Of a stretch of 64,000 bases of DNA, positions 26,609-34,488 are shown piece by piece. This stretch comes from Pseudomonas kermanshahensis (GTDB lineage Bacteria > Pseudomonadota > Gammaproteobacteria > Pseudomonadales > Pseudomonadaceae). Under the pieces are notes generated by a model. The model ran no database searches and was not told the DNA's origin. It saw only the letters and a program-made list of their open reading frames with translations. How positions within the stretch are numbered: the first letter of the stretch is position 1; each line of letters starts with the position of its first letter. The position numbers and the translations under genes are program-made. Where the stretch lies: the NCBI RefSeq assembly GCF_014269205.2, contig NZ_JABWRY020000001.1, forward strand, positions 558,001-622,000, read 5' to 3'.

Positions 26609-26624
26609 TGCTGCGGTGTTGCCA
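26609..26624 (-). promoter_or_regulatory. Possible sigma-54 promoter upstream of the porin gene
   Basis: On the minus strand TGGCAACACCGCAGCA keeps GG and GC at -24/-12 spacing and matches 8 of 12 defined positions, 57 bases before the TTG start. It overlaps three direct repeats of GGCAACCC (26615-26643). Weak evidence. Confidence 0.3.
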
Positions 26625-26675
26625 GGGTTGCCTGGGGTTGCCGGGCTAATCAGGGGGAGGTGTGTTGCCAGTGAC

Positions 26676-26760
26676 GGCCTCTTCGCGGGGCAAGCCCGCT
26701 CCCACAGGTTCCCCACTACCTGCAGTACCTGTGGGAGCGGGCTTGACCCGCGAAGAGGCC
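26676..26760. repeat. REP pair, inverted
   Basis: GGCCTCTTCGCGGGGCAAGC arm and its complement (one mismatch, GACCC for GCCCC), about 25 bases apart, between the second binding protein gene and the porin promoter. Confidence 0.9.
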
Positions 26761-26775
26761 AGTACTGGTTAATGC

Positions 26776-28368
26776 CTAATCAACACTCACACCGGAAAAA
26801 TCATTGCGGCCAAAGGGGCTGACCTTGAAGTCGGAAACCTTGACACTGATCGGCTGGTTCACCGTGGAATGCGCCACCGGGGTAATCGGCACCTGTTGCT
26901 TGAGCCGTTGCTGGGCCTGGCGGTAGAGGGCGGTGCGTTGTTCGCGGTCGGTCACCTGCTTGGCCCGCTTGACCAGGCTGTCGTACTGCGGGTCGCACCA
27001 CAGGGAGTAGTTGTTGCTGCCGATGGCATCGCAGTTGTAGAGGGTACCGAGCCAGTTGTCGGGGTCGCCGTTGTCGCCGGTCCAGCCGATCAGGGCGATG
27101 TCGTGCTCGCCGCTTTTCATGCGCTTGAGGTACTCGCCCCATTCGTAGCTGACGATGCGCACCTTGAAGCCCAACTTGTTCCAGTCGGCCTGCAGCATCT
27201 CGGCCATGAGCTTGGCGTTGGGGTTGTACGGGCGCTGCACCGGCATGGCCCATAGGGTGACTTCGGTGCCGTCCTTGACCCCGGCCTGCTTGAGCAGTTG
27301 CTTGGCTTTTGCTGGGTCGAAGGGGGCGTCCTTGAGGCTGTCGTCATAGGACCATTGGGTGGGCGGCATGGCGTTCACCGCCAGTTGCCCGGAGTCCTGA
27401 TACACCGCCTGCAAGATCGCCTGCTTGTTGACTGCCATGTCCATGGCCTGGCGCACTTCCAGGCGGTCGAAGGGCGGGTGCTGGGTGTTGTAGGCGATGT
27501 AGCCGAGGTTGAAGCCGGGCCGTTGCAGCACCTCGAGCGTCTTGTCGGCCTTGAGCGCTGGCAGGTCGGCCGGCCGAGGGTGCAAGGTGACCTGGCATTC
27601 GTTGCGGCGCAGCTTCTGGATGCGCACCGAAGGGTCGGTGTTGATCGAGAACACCAGGTTGTCGATCTTCACCTCATCCGGAGCCCAATAGTCCTTGTTG
27701 CCCTTGAAGCGGATCTGCGAATCCTTCTGGTAGCGCTGGAACACGAACGGCCCGGTGCCGATGGGCTGCTGGTTGATGTCGCTAGGGCGCCCGCGGGTCA
27801 TCAATTGCTCGGCGTATTCGGCAGACAGGATGGACGCGAAGCTCATGGCAAGGTTCTGGATGAACGCGGCGTCGACCTTGTTCAGGGTGAACACCACGGT
27901 CAGCGGGCCGGCCTTCTCGATGCGGGCGATGTTCTTGTCCAGGCCCATGCTGACGAAGTAGGGGAACTCGGTGGGGTAGGCCAGCCTGAACGGGTGGCCC
28001 TTGTCGAGCATGCGGTTGAAGGTGAACAGCACGTCGTCGGCATTGAAGTCGCGGCCTGGGGTGAACGCCTTGTTGGCGTGGAACTTCACGCCCTCGCGCA
28101 GGTGGAAGGTGTAGCGCAGGCCATCCTCGGAGATGTCCCATTTGGTTGCCAGGGCCGGGTGCACGGCAGTGCCGCCGCGTTCGAATTCGACCAGGCGGTT
28201 GTAGATCGGCTCGGCGGCGTCGTTGTCGGTGGCGCTGGTGTACTGGGCGGTGTCGAAACCCGCCGGGCTGCCTTCGGAACAGAACACCAGGTTTTTCGCG
28301 AGCAGGGCCGGGGATTGGCTCATCAGGCCCAGCGCGAGCAGGGTCGAAACGGCGGTGGCATGGCGCAT
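26776..28368 (-). CDS. Periplasmic di/oligopeptide-binding protein (DppA paralogue 2)
   Basis: 530 residues, SBP family 5. Signal peptide ending SPALLA, then NLVFCSEGSPAGFDTAQYTS, YTFHLREGVKFH, QPIGTGPFVFQRYQKDSQIRFKGN and IGWTGDNGDPDNWLGTLYNCDAIG. ATG at 28368 with AAGGA 6 bases upstream. Closely related to paralogue 3 throughout, indicating a recent tandem duplication. Confidence 0.93.
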   Translation of the reverse strand: MRHATAVSTLLALGLMSQSPALLAKNLVFCSEGSPAGFDTAQYTSATDNDAAEPIYNRLVEFERGGTAVHPALATKWDISEDGLRYTFHLREGVKFHANKAFTPGRDFNADDVLFTFNRMLDKGHPFRLAYPTEFPYFVSMGLDKNIARIEKAGPLTVVFTLNKVDAAFIQNLAMSFASILSAEYAEQLMTRGRPSDINQQPIGTGPFVFQRYQKDSQIRFKGNKDYWAPDEVKIDNLVFSINTDPSVRIQKLRRNECQVTLHPRPADLPALKADKTLEVLQRPGFNLGYIAYNTQHPPFDRLEVRQAMDMAVNKQAILQAVYQDSGQLAVNAMPPTQWSYDDSLKDAPFDPAKAKQLLKQAGVKDGTEVTLWAMPVQRPYNPNAKLMAEMLQADWNKLGFKVRIVSYEWGEYLKRMKSGEHDIALIGWTGDNGDPDNWLGTLYNCDAIGSNNYSLWCDPQYDSLVKRAKQVTDREQRTALYRQAQQRLKQQVPITPVAHSTVNQPISVKVSDFKVSPFGRNDFSGVSVD

Positions 28369-28484
28369 GGCAAGTCCTTGTTCGTCTGTTTCGCCGCCTC
28401 GGGGTACGAATGGCGGCAACAGGTTGCCTATCCCGCTGCGGGTAGCAGCAGGCAGGCGTTATGGAGGTTGGCTGTGGTGGGGCA

Positions 28485-28508
28485 GGCACCCGCCGCGCGG
28501 CGGGTGCC
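28485..28508 (-). other. Perfect 24-base palindrome between two binding-protein genes
   Basis: Arms GGCACCCGCC and GGCGGGTGCC around GCGC give a very stable stem 14 bases after the stop of paralogue 3. No T-run follows, so it is more likely a 3'-end stabiliser or attenuator than a full terminator. Confidence 0.6.
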
Positions 28509-28521
28509 GGGGGCTACCCTA

Positions 28522-30147
28522 TTAGTTGTCCACGCTGACGCCGTAGAAGGCATTCAGCCCAAACGGACTGATCTTGAAGTCCTTCACCTTGACACTCATG
28601 GGCTGGTACACGGTGGAGTGGGCGATCGGGGTGATCGGCACCTGCTGCTTGAGGATGTGCTGCGCCTGTTGATACAACTCGGTGCGTTTGGCTTGGTCAG
28701 AGGTGGCTTTGGCCTGTTTGATCAGGTCGTCGTAGGGCTTGTAGCACCACTTGGAGAAGTTGTTGCCGTCGATCGCATCGCAGCCATAAAGCGTACCTAG
28801 CCAGTTGTCCGGGTCACCGTTGTCGCCGCTCCAGCCGATTAGCATGGCGCCCTGTTCACCGCCTTTGGAGCGCTTGATGTATTCGCCCCATTCATAACTG
28901 ACGATCTTCGCCTTGATGCCGATCTTGGCCCAGTCCGATTGCAGCATTTCGGCCATCAGCTTGGCATTGGGGTTGTACGGGCGTTGCACGGGCATGGCCC
29001 ACAGGGTGATCTCGGTGCCCTCCGGGATGCCGGCTTGCTTGAGCAACTGCTTGGCCTTTTCCGGGTCGTAGGGGGCGTCCTTGATGCTGTCGTCATAGGA
29101 CCACTGGGTAGGCGGCATGCCGTTTACCGCCAGCTGGCCGGCCCCCTGGTAAACCGATTCGATGATCTTCTTCTTGTCCACCGCCATGTCCAGTGCCTGA
29201 CGCACTTCGAGCTTGGCCATGGGGTTGGGCACGCTGCTGCCCTTGATCTTGTCCATCACGTTGTAGGCAATGTAGCCGAGGTTGAAGCCGGCCTGTTGCG
29301 GCATCTGCAGGCTCTTGTCGGCCTTGAGCGGCTCGATGTCGGCCGGGCGCGGGAACAGCGTGACCTGGCACTCGCCTTTCTTGAGCTTCTGCATGCGCAC
29401 CGAGGCATCGGTGGTGATGGCGAAGATCAGGTTTTCGAGCTTCACGTCCTCGGGTTTCCAGTAGTCCTTGTTGCCCTTGAAGCGGATTTGCGCGTCTTTC
29501 TGGTACTTGCTGAACACGAATGGGCCGGTGCCGATCGGTTTCTGGTTGAGGTCGGCGGCCTTGCCGCCTTTCAGCAGTTGGTCGGCGTACTCGGCCGACT
29601 GGATGGACGCGAAGCTCATCGCCAGGTTCTGGATGAACGCGGCGTCCACCTCGTTGAGGGTGAAGCGCACGGTGTGCTCGTCGACCTTCTCGAGCTTGGC
29701 GATGTTCTTGTCCATGCCCATGTCGGTGAAGTAGGGGAATTCGGTGGGGTAGGCCTTACGGAACGGGTGGTTCTTGTCGAGCATGCGGTTGAACGTGAAC
29801 AGCACGTCATCGGCATTGAATGTGCGGGTGGGCTTGAAGTAGTCGGTGGTGTGGAACTTGACCCCTTCGCGCAGGTGGAAGGTGTAGGTCTTGCCGTCGT
29901 CGGACACTTCCCATTTAGTCGCCAGGCCCGGGATCACGGCGGTACCGCCGCGTTCGAACTGGGTCAGGCGGTTGAACACGGTCTCGGCCGAGGCGTCGAA
30001 GTCGGTTCCCGTCGTGTATTGCCCTGGGTCGAAGCCAGCCGGGCTGCCTTCGGAGCAGAACACCAGGTTGGACGCTGCGTGGGCGAGCGGGGCGCCGGCC
30101 AGCAAACCTGCGCCTAGCAAGAACGGAATGACTGCGTGTTTGAGCAT
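28522..30147 (-). CDS. Periplasmic di/oligopeptide-binding protein (DppA paralogue 3)
   Basis: 541 residues. Signal peptide MLKHAVIPFLLGAGLLAGAPLAHA, then NLVFCSEGSPAGFDPGQYTTG, YTFHLREGVKFHTTDYF, KPIGTGPFVFSKYQKDAQIRFKGN, MPVQRPYNPNAKLMAEMLQSDW and IGWSGDNGDPDNWLGTLYGCDAI. First gene of the run of peptide-uptake genes on the minus strand and probably the most strongly expressed. Differs from paralogue 2 by a short insertion around DKIKGSSVPNPMAKL. Confidence 0.94.
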   Translation of the reverse strand: MLKHAVIPFLLGAGLLAGAPLAHAASNLVFCSEGSPAGFDPGQYTTGTDFDASAETVFNRLTQFERGGTAVIPGLATKWEVSDDGKTYTFHLREGVKFHTTDYFKPTRTFNADDVLFTFNRMLDKNHPFRKAYPTEFPYFTDMGMDKNIAKLEKVDEHTVRFTLNEVDAAFIQNLAMSFASIQSAEYADQLLKGGKAADLNQKPIGTGPFVFSKYQKDAQIRFKGNKDYWKPEDVKLENLIFAITTDASVRMQKLKKGECQVTLFPRPADIEPLKADKSLQMPQQAGFNLGYIAYNVMDKIKGSSVPNPMAKLEVRQALDMAVDKKKIIESVYQGAGQLAVNGMPPTQWSYDDSIKDAPYDPEKAKQLLKQAGIPEGTEITLWAMPVQRPYNPNAKLMAEMLQSDWAKIGIKAKIVSYEWGEYIKRSKGGEQGAMLIGWSGDNGDPDNWLGTLYGCDAIDGNNFSKWCYKPYDDLIKQAKATSDQAKRTELYQQAQHILKQQVPITPIAHSTVYQPMSVKVKDFKISPFGLNAFYGVSVDN

Positions 30148-30209
30148 GGTGGCCTCATTGTTGTCATTTTTGATTGAGGTGGCCTCGTGAGCCGACCTGA
30201 GGATACTTA

Positions 30210-30225
30210 TGCAGGGGCTGTTCCC
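30210..30225 (-). promoter_or_regulatory. Possible sigma-54 promoter upstream of the first binding-protein gene
   Basis: On the minus strand GGGAACAGCCCCTGCA keeps GG and GC at the required spacing and matches 8 of 12 defined consensus positions, about 62 bases before the ATG. Weak on its own; interesting because the porin gene has a similar site at a similar distance. Confidence 0.33.
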
Positions 30226-30418
30226 AATGCAACACTCAGAAGGATAGTTGGCGCCAGAAAGGTGGCACGAGCGTACATGGATGTCGCATCGGTATAACTT
30301 TCGACGAAGTTGAACGTTTGCGCGGGCAAAATGATGGCAATTGCAGGATGTTTCGAGGGGGAGGGATATGTAAGCTGCACCTTAAAAGTGCGTAGGAAAT
30401 GTCTTAAATTGCAGAATT

Positions 30419-30540
30419 GGGGCTGCTTTGCAGCCCATCGCGACGCAAGGCCGCTCCTACAGCTGCAGCGCAAGCCTTAGGATCTGCGCTGCCCCTGTGG
30501 GAGTCGGCTTGCCGGCGATTGGGCCGCAAGGCGGCCCCAT
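30419..30540. repeat. Degenerate REP pair
   Basis: Nested inverted arms GGGGCTGC-TTT-GCAGCCC, a GCAAGGCCGCTCCTACAGC arm and CTGTGGGAGTCGGCTTGCCGGC, then GGGCCGC-AAG-GCGGCCC. The arms belong to the REP family but are more diverged than elsewhere in the window. Confidence 0.65.
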
Positions 30541-30545
30541 TCAGA

Positions 30546-31262
30546 TCAGGGCATCTGAACTTCGATCAAACCATCGGCATTCATGCTCACTTCGCTGGTA
30601 CCCGCTTCGATATCCGGGGCCGGCGCCGCTTCGTCAGCGCCCATGGCTTTCATGGCCATCGGTGCGCTGCGCAGGTACGGGCGTGGGTAGCCGCTGCTGT
30701 TGAGGTTCAGGTTGACCACTTTGTAGCCCTTGCCCCCCAGCGCCTCGGTGGCCAGCTGTGCGCGTGCCTTGAAGGCATTGACCGCGTCCTTGAGCAAATC
30801 ATCTTCGCTGGCCTTGCGCGTGGCCGGGGCGATGGAGAAGTCCATGCCGCCCATTTTCAGGTCTTGCAGCAGGTCGGCGGTCAATTGCGACAGGGCTGGG
30901 AAGTTGGCGCTTTCCAGGCGCAGCTCGGCGCGTTCACGCCAGCCGGTGATCTTCTGCCCTTTGCTGTCATAGACCGGGTAGCTGTTGCGGCTGCCCTGGC
31001 TGATCTTCACATCCTTGACCTGGCGAGACTGCTGCACAGCCTTGTTCATGGTCTCGGTGATCTCTTTGGCAAGTTTGCCCGGGTCGGTGTTCTGCGCTTC
31101 GCTGTAGAGGGTCACGACCATCAGGTCGCGTGGCACTTCCTTGCTGACTTCTGCACGCAGCGACACCTGGTTGAAGCGCGGCTCATCGGCCGCCAGCGCA
31201 GGCAGGCTGGCGAGCAGGCCGCAAGACAGGATCAAGGCAGTGCCGCGACGAGGGATTTGCAT
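30546..31262 (-). CDS. Periplasmic SIMPL-domain (DUF541) protein
   Basis: 238 residues: signal peptide MQIPRRGTALILSCGLLASLPALA, then a SIMPL domain (FNQVSLRAEVSKEVPRDLMVVTLYSEAQNTDPGKLAKEI, YPVYDSKGQKITGWRERAELRLES). SIMPL proteins are envelope proteins implicated loosely in oxidative-stress or signalling roles; the molecular function is unknown. ATG at 31262 with GGAG 6 bases upstream; the earlier in-frame start would add 18 residues ahead of the signal peptide. Divergent from roxS. Confidence 0.85.
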   Translation of the reverse strand: MQIPRRGTALILSCGLLASLPALAADEPRFNQVSLRAEVSKEVPRDLMVVTLYSEAQNTDPGKLAKEITETMNKAVQQSRQVKDVKISQGSRNSYPVYDSKGQKITGWRERAELRLESANFPALSQLTADLLQDLKMGGMDFSIAPATRKASEDDLLKDAVNAFKARAQLATEALGGKGYKVVNLNLNSSGYPRPYLRSAPMAMKAMGADEAAPAPDIEAGTSEVSMNADGLIEVQMP

Positions 31263-31464
31263 GTAAGACTCCTTGGCAATAAAAGGGCGTGGGTGCTGGC
31301 TCTCCATTCCACGCATGGCCCATCAGACCGGGAACAGTGTAGTGGGTTCAAAAGTGCCATCATGAACCTGTGACAAAGTGTGGCGCTTTGCCGCATCGCT
31401 GCAGCGAGGCGCCCGGCTTCGGTATACTCCAGCCGATTTTCTGGAGCACTCATCAGGAGAGCTC

Positions 31465-32721
31465 ATGCTCGCCGACGTACAACCGTTGTCCGCTACACGT
31501 CAGAACCTCTGGCGCCTGACTGTTATTCGCGTGCTGGTCCTGGCTGCCCAGGCAGGCTCCGTGGGCGTCGCCTACTGGACCGACCTGCTGCCCTTGCCGT
31601 GGTTTTCGCTGGCGGCGACGCTGGCCCTGTCGTCCATCTTGTGCGCCTTCACCGCGTTGCGCCTGCGCCTGTCGCTGCCGGTCACCGAAATGGAATATGC
31701 ACTGCAGCTTGCCTGTGACCTGCTGATCCACAGTGCCTTGCTGTATTACTCCGGCGGCTCGACCAACCCGTTCGTTTCGTATTACCTGGTGCCGCTGGCC
31801 ATTGCTGCGGTGACCTTGCCCTGGCTCTATTCGCTGATTCTTTCGGGCATTGCCCTGACGGCCTACAGCCTGCTGCTGGTGCAGTTCTACCCGCTGGAAG
31901 GGCTGCCGCTGGCGCGCGACAAGATGCAGGTCTACGGCATGTGGCTGAGCATCGCCCTGGCGGCAGCGGTCATTACCTTCTTTGCCGCGCGCATGGCCGA
32001 AGAACTCCGCCGCCAGGAACAGCTGCGTTCCGAGCGCCGTGAGGAGAGCCTGCGCGATGAGCAGTTGCTGGCCGTGGCCACCCAGGCCGCTGGCGCTGCC
32101 CACGAACTGGGCACCCCGCTGGCGACCATGAGCGTCCTGCTCAACGAAATGCGCCAGGACCACCCCGACCCACTGTTGCAGGAAGACCTGCAGATCCTTC
32201 AGGACCAGGTCAAACTGTGCAAGGAGACCTTGCAGCAACTGGTGCGTGCTGCCGAGGCCAACCGCCGCCTGGCGATGGTCGAGCAGGACGTTACTGCCTG
32301 GCTGGACGAAGCGCTGAACCGTTGGCACCTGATGCGGCCCGAGGCCAGCTACCGCTTCCAGCGCCTCAGGGATGGCCAGGTACCGCGCCTGACCCCGCCA
32401 CCGGACCTGACCCAGGCGCTGCTGAACCTGCTGAACAATGCAGCCGACGCGTGTCCGGACGACCTTGAGGTGCGCCTTGACTGGGACGCCCAGGACATTG
32501 TCATCAGTATCCGTGACCATGGCCCCGGTGTACCCCCAGCGATCGCCGAGGCGATTGGCAAACCCTTTATTACCACCAAGGGCAAAGGCTTCGGCCTGGG
32601 CCTGTTCTTGAGCAAGGCCAGCGTGACGCGTGCGGGCGGTTCGGTGAAACTCTATAGTCATGAGCAGGGTGGCACCCTGACCGAATTGCGCCTGCCCCAT
32701 GGCAAGCGAGGAGATGAATGA
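31465..32721 (+). CDS. roxS: Redox-responsive sensor histidine kinase RoxS (RegB/PrrB family)
   Basis: 418 residues. About six N-terminal membrane helices (residues 20-190) containing the quinone-binding motif GGSTNPF at 97-103; the dimerisation/phosphoacceptor helix with H213 in AAGAAHELGTPLATM; C252 in QVKLCKETL, equivalent to the redox-active cysteine of RegB; and an ATPase domain (LNLLNNAADACP, DHGPGVP, TTKGKGFGLGLFLSKA). In Pseudomonas RoxSR responds to the redox state of the respiratory chain and supports cyanide-insensitive respiration. ATG at 31465 with AGGAG 5 bases upstream. Overlaps roxR by one base. Confidence 0.93.
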   Translation: MLADVQPLSATRQNLWRLTVIRVLVLAAQAGSVGVAYWTDLLPLPWFSLAATLALSSILCAFTALRLRLSLPVTEMEYALQLACDLLIHSALLYYSGGSTNPFVSYYLVPLAIAAVTLPWLYSLILSGIALTAYSLLLVQFYPLEGLPLARDKMQVYGMWLSIALAAAVITFFAARMAEELRRQEQLRSERREESLRDEQLLAVATQAAGAAHELGTPLATMSVLLNEMRQDHPDPLLQEDLQILQDQVKLCKETLQQLVRAAEANRRLAMVEQDVTAWLDEALNRWHLMRPEASYRFQRLRDGQVPRLTPPPDLTQALLNLLNNAADACPDDLEVRLDWDAQDIVISIRDHGPGVPPAIAEAIGKPFITTKGKGFGLGLFLSKASVTRAGGSVKLYSHEQGGTLTELRLPHGKRGDE

Positions 32722-33281
32722 TGAGTGACGAAACCCAGCTTGAAAGCGAAGAGCTGCCGCACCTGCTGCTGGTGGATGACGATGCCACCTTCACCCGGGT
32801 TATGGCGCGCGCCATGAGCCGTCGCGGGTTCCGCGTGAGCACTGCAGGCTCCGCCGAAGAAGGGCTGATCCTGGCCCAGCAGGACCTGCCAGACTACGCC
32901 ACGCTGGACCTGAAGATGGAAGGCGACTCGGGGCTTGTGCTGCTGCCCAAGCTGCTAGAGCTGGACCCGGAAATGCGCGTGGTGATCCTGACGGGTTATT
33001 CCAGCATCGCCACCGCGGTCGAGGCGGTCAAGCGCGGCGCCTGCAACTACCTGTGCAAGCCGGCCGATGCCGACGATGTACTGGCTGCGTTGCTTTCCGA
33101 GCATGCCGACCTGGATGCCCTGGTGCCAGAAAACCCGATGTCGGTCGACCGCCTGCAGTGGGAGCACATCCAGCGCGTGCTGAACGAGCACGAGGGCAAT
33201 ATCTCGGCCACGGCGCGGGCGCTGGGCATGCACCGGCGGACCTTGCAGCGCAAACTGCAGAAGCGGCCGGTTCGGCGCTGA
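32721..33281 (+). CDS. roxR: Redox response regulator RoxR (RegA/ActR family)
   Basis: 186 residues. Receiver domain with acidic pocket VDDDATF (residues 18-24) and phosphoacceptor D63 in ATLDLKM, a linker, and a C-terminal Fis-type helix-turn-helix (GNISATARALGMHRRTLQRKLQKR), which is the RegA/ActR signature. ATG at 32721 lies 7 bases after AGGAG; the ATG three bases earlier is too close. Transcribed and translated together with roxS. Confidence 0.94.
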   Translation: MSDETQLESEELPHLLLVDDDATFTRVMARAMSRRGFRVSTAGSAEEGLILAQQDLPDYATLDLKMEGDSGLVLLPKLLELDPEMRVVILTGYSSIATAVEAVKRGACNYLCKPADADDVLAALLSEHADLDALVPENPMSVDRLQWEHIQRVLNEHEGNISATARALGMHRRTLQRKLQKRPVRR

Positions 33282-33290
33282 ATCGGCGTT

Positions 33291-33385
33291 GACCCTTTCG
33301 CGGGGCAAGCCAGCTCCCATAGGGACACCACTGAGCCCGAGAAGGGTGGGCACCTGTGGGAGCGGGCTTGCCCCGCGAAGGGGTC
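33291..33385. repeat. REP pair, inverted
   Basis: GACCCTTTCGCGGGGCAAGC and the complementary CTTGCCCCGCGAAGGGGTC arm, with one arm diverged in the centre (CCAGCTCCCATAG). Follows roxR. Confidence 0.88.
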
Positions 33386-33490
33386 GCCACTGACAGAAAT
33401 TGCCCTGTATCGCATCCCGATCCCCGCAACTCGCAGCCGTTGACGTATCATTAGCCCCCTAACGGCAACCCCCTGCAGGATCGCTTGCGC

Positions 33491-34432
33491 ATGCTCGCCC
33501 TTCTTATCCAGACGCTGAACATCACGGCACCGGTCTTCGCCATGCTGTTCATGGGCGTGCTGCTCAAACGCATCCACCTGATCGACGACAACTTCAACCG
33601 CGTCGCCTCACAGCTGGTGTTCAACGTCTGCATGCCGGCGCTGCTGTTCCTCGGCATCTACCACGCCGACCTGGCAACGGCGGTCAAACCGGGCGTGCTG
33701 CTGTATTTCGTCGCGGCCACCCTGGTTGGCTTTGGCGTGGCCTGGGGGCTGGCCATCTGGCGTTGCCCGCCAGCGGACCGCGGCATCTACACCCAAGGCG
33801 CGTTTCGCGGCAACAACGGCGTAATCGGCCTGGCCCTGGCCGCCAGCCTGTATGGCGACTACGGCATCTCGCTGGGCGCGGTGCTGGCAGGCCTGGTGAT
33901 CCTCCTGTACAACTCGCTGTCGGCGGTGGTGCTAGCGGTGTACAGCCCGGACCTCAAGTCCGACCCGTGGAGCATCTGCAAGAACATCTTCAGCAACCCA
34001 TTGATCATCAGTGTGCTGCTGGCAACGCCCATGGCCTATGGCCAGGTGCCGTTGCCCAACTGGTTGCTCACTTCAGGCGACTACCTGGCGCAGATGACCT
34101 TGCCGCTGGCATTGATGTGCATCGGTGGCACCCTGTCGCTGGCGGCGCTGCGTGACAGTGGCAGGCTGGCCATCGATGCCAGCCTGGTGAAGATGGTCTG
34201 GTTGCCGCTGATCGGCACACTGGGTGCGTGGCTGTGCGGGTTCCGCGGTGCCGAGCTGGGCATTTTGTTCCTGTACATCGGCAGCCCGACGGCGGCAGCC
34301 AGCTATGTCATGGCGCGGGCGGCCAACGGCAACCATGAGTTGGCGGCTTCGATCATCGTGATCACTACGCTAATGGCGGCGATCACCACCAATATCGGTA
34401 TTTTCATCTTGCAGTGGGGCGGATGGATCTAG
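33491..34432 (+). CDS. AEC-family (auxin efflux carrier type) transporter
   Basis: 313 residues, about ten membrane helices. Typical AEC features: N-terminal helix LNITAPVFAMLFMGVLLKR, conserved ASQLVFNVCMPALLF with the helix-breaking Asn/Pro, and the repeat in the second half (LPLALMCIGGTLSLAAL, SPTAAASYVMA). Bacterial members export or import organic acids such as malate or malonate; the substrate here cannot be assigned. ATG at 33491 with AGGA 10 bases upstream; a TTG two codons earlier is possible. Confidence 0.85.
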   Translation: MLALLIQTLNITAPVFAMLFMGVLLKRIHLIDDNFNRVASQLVFNVCMPALLFLGIYHADLATAVKPGVLLYFVAATLVGFGVAWGLAIWRCPPADRGIYTQGAFRGNNGVIGLALAASLYGDYGISLGAVLAGLVILLYNSLSAVVLAVYSPDLKSDPWSICKNIFSNPLIISVLLATPMAYGQVPLPNWLLTSGDYLAQMTLPLALMCIGGTLSLAALRDSGRLAIDASLVKMVWLPLIGTLGAWLCGFRGAELGILFLYIGSPTAAASYVMARAANGNHELAASIIVITTLMAAITTNIGIFILQWGGWI

Positions 34433-34488
34433 ATCCTTGACTGCAAATAACAGCAATAACACTGCCTCACTGAGCTAAAGGACACTTC

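Larger units (their letters stand above)
30148..30545. other. 398-base intergenic region upstream of the peptide-uptake cluster
   Basis: Holds the promoter region of the cluster (30148-30415, including a possible sigma-54 site at 30210-30225) and a degenerate REP pair (30419-30540). No gene seen. Confidence 0.65.

Noticed and set aside
30263..30278. TGGCACG on the plus strand in the peptide-cluster promoter region
   Set aside because: No GC at the -12 position and it faces away from the cluster with no plus-strand gene near.
31381..31395. TGGCGCTTTGCCGC upstream of roxS as a sigma-54 promoter
   Set aside because: The GC element is one base too close to GG, a spacing sigma-54 does not tolerate.
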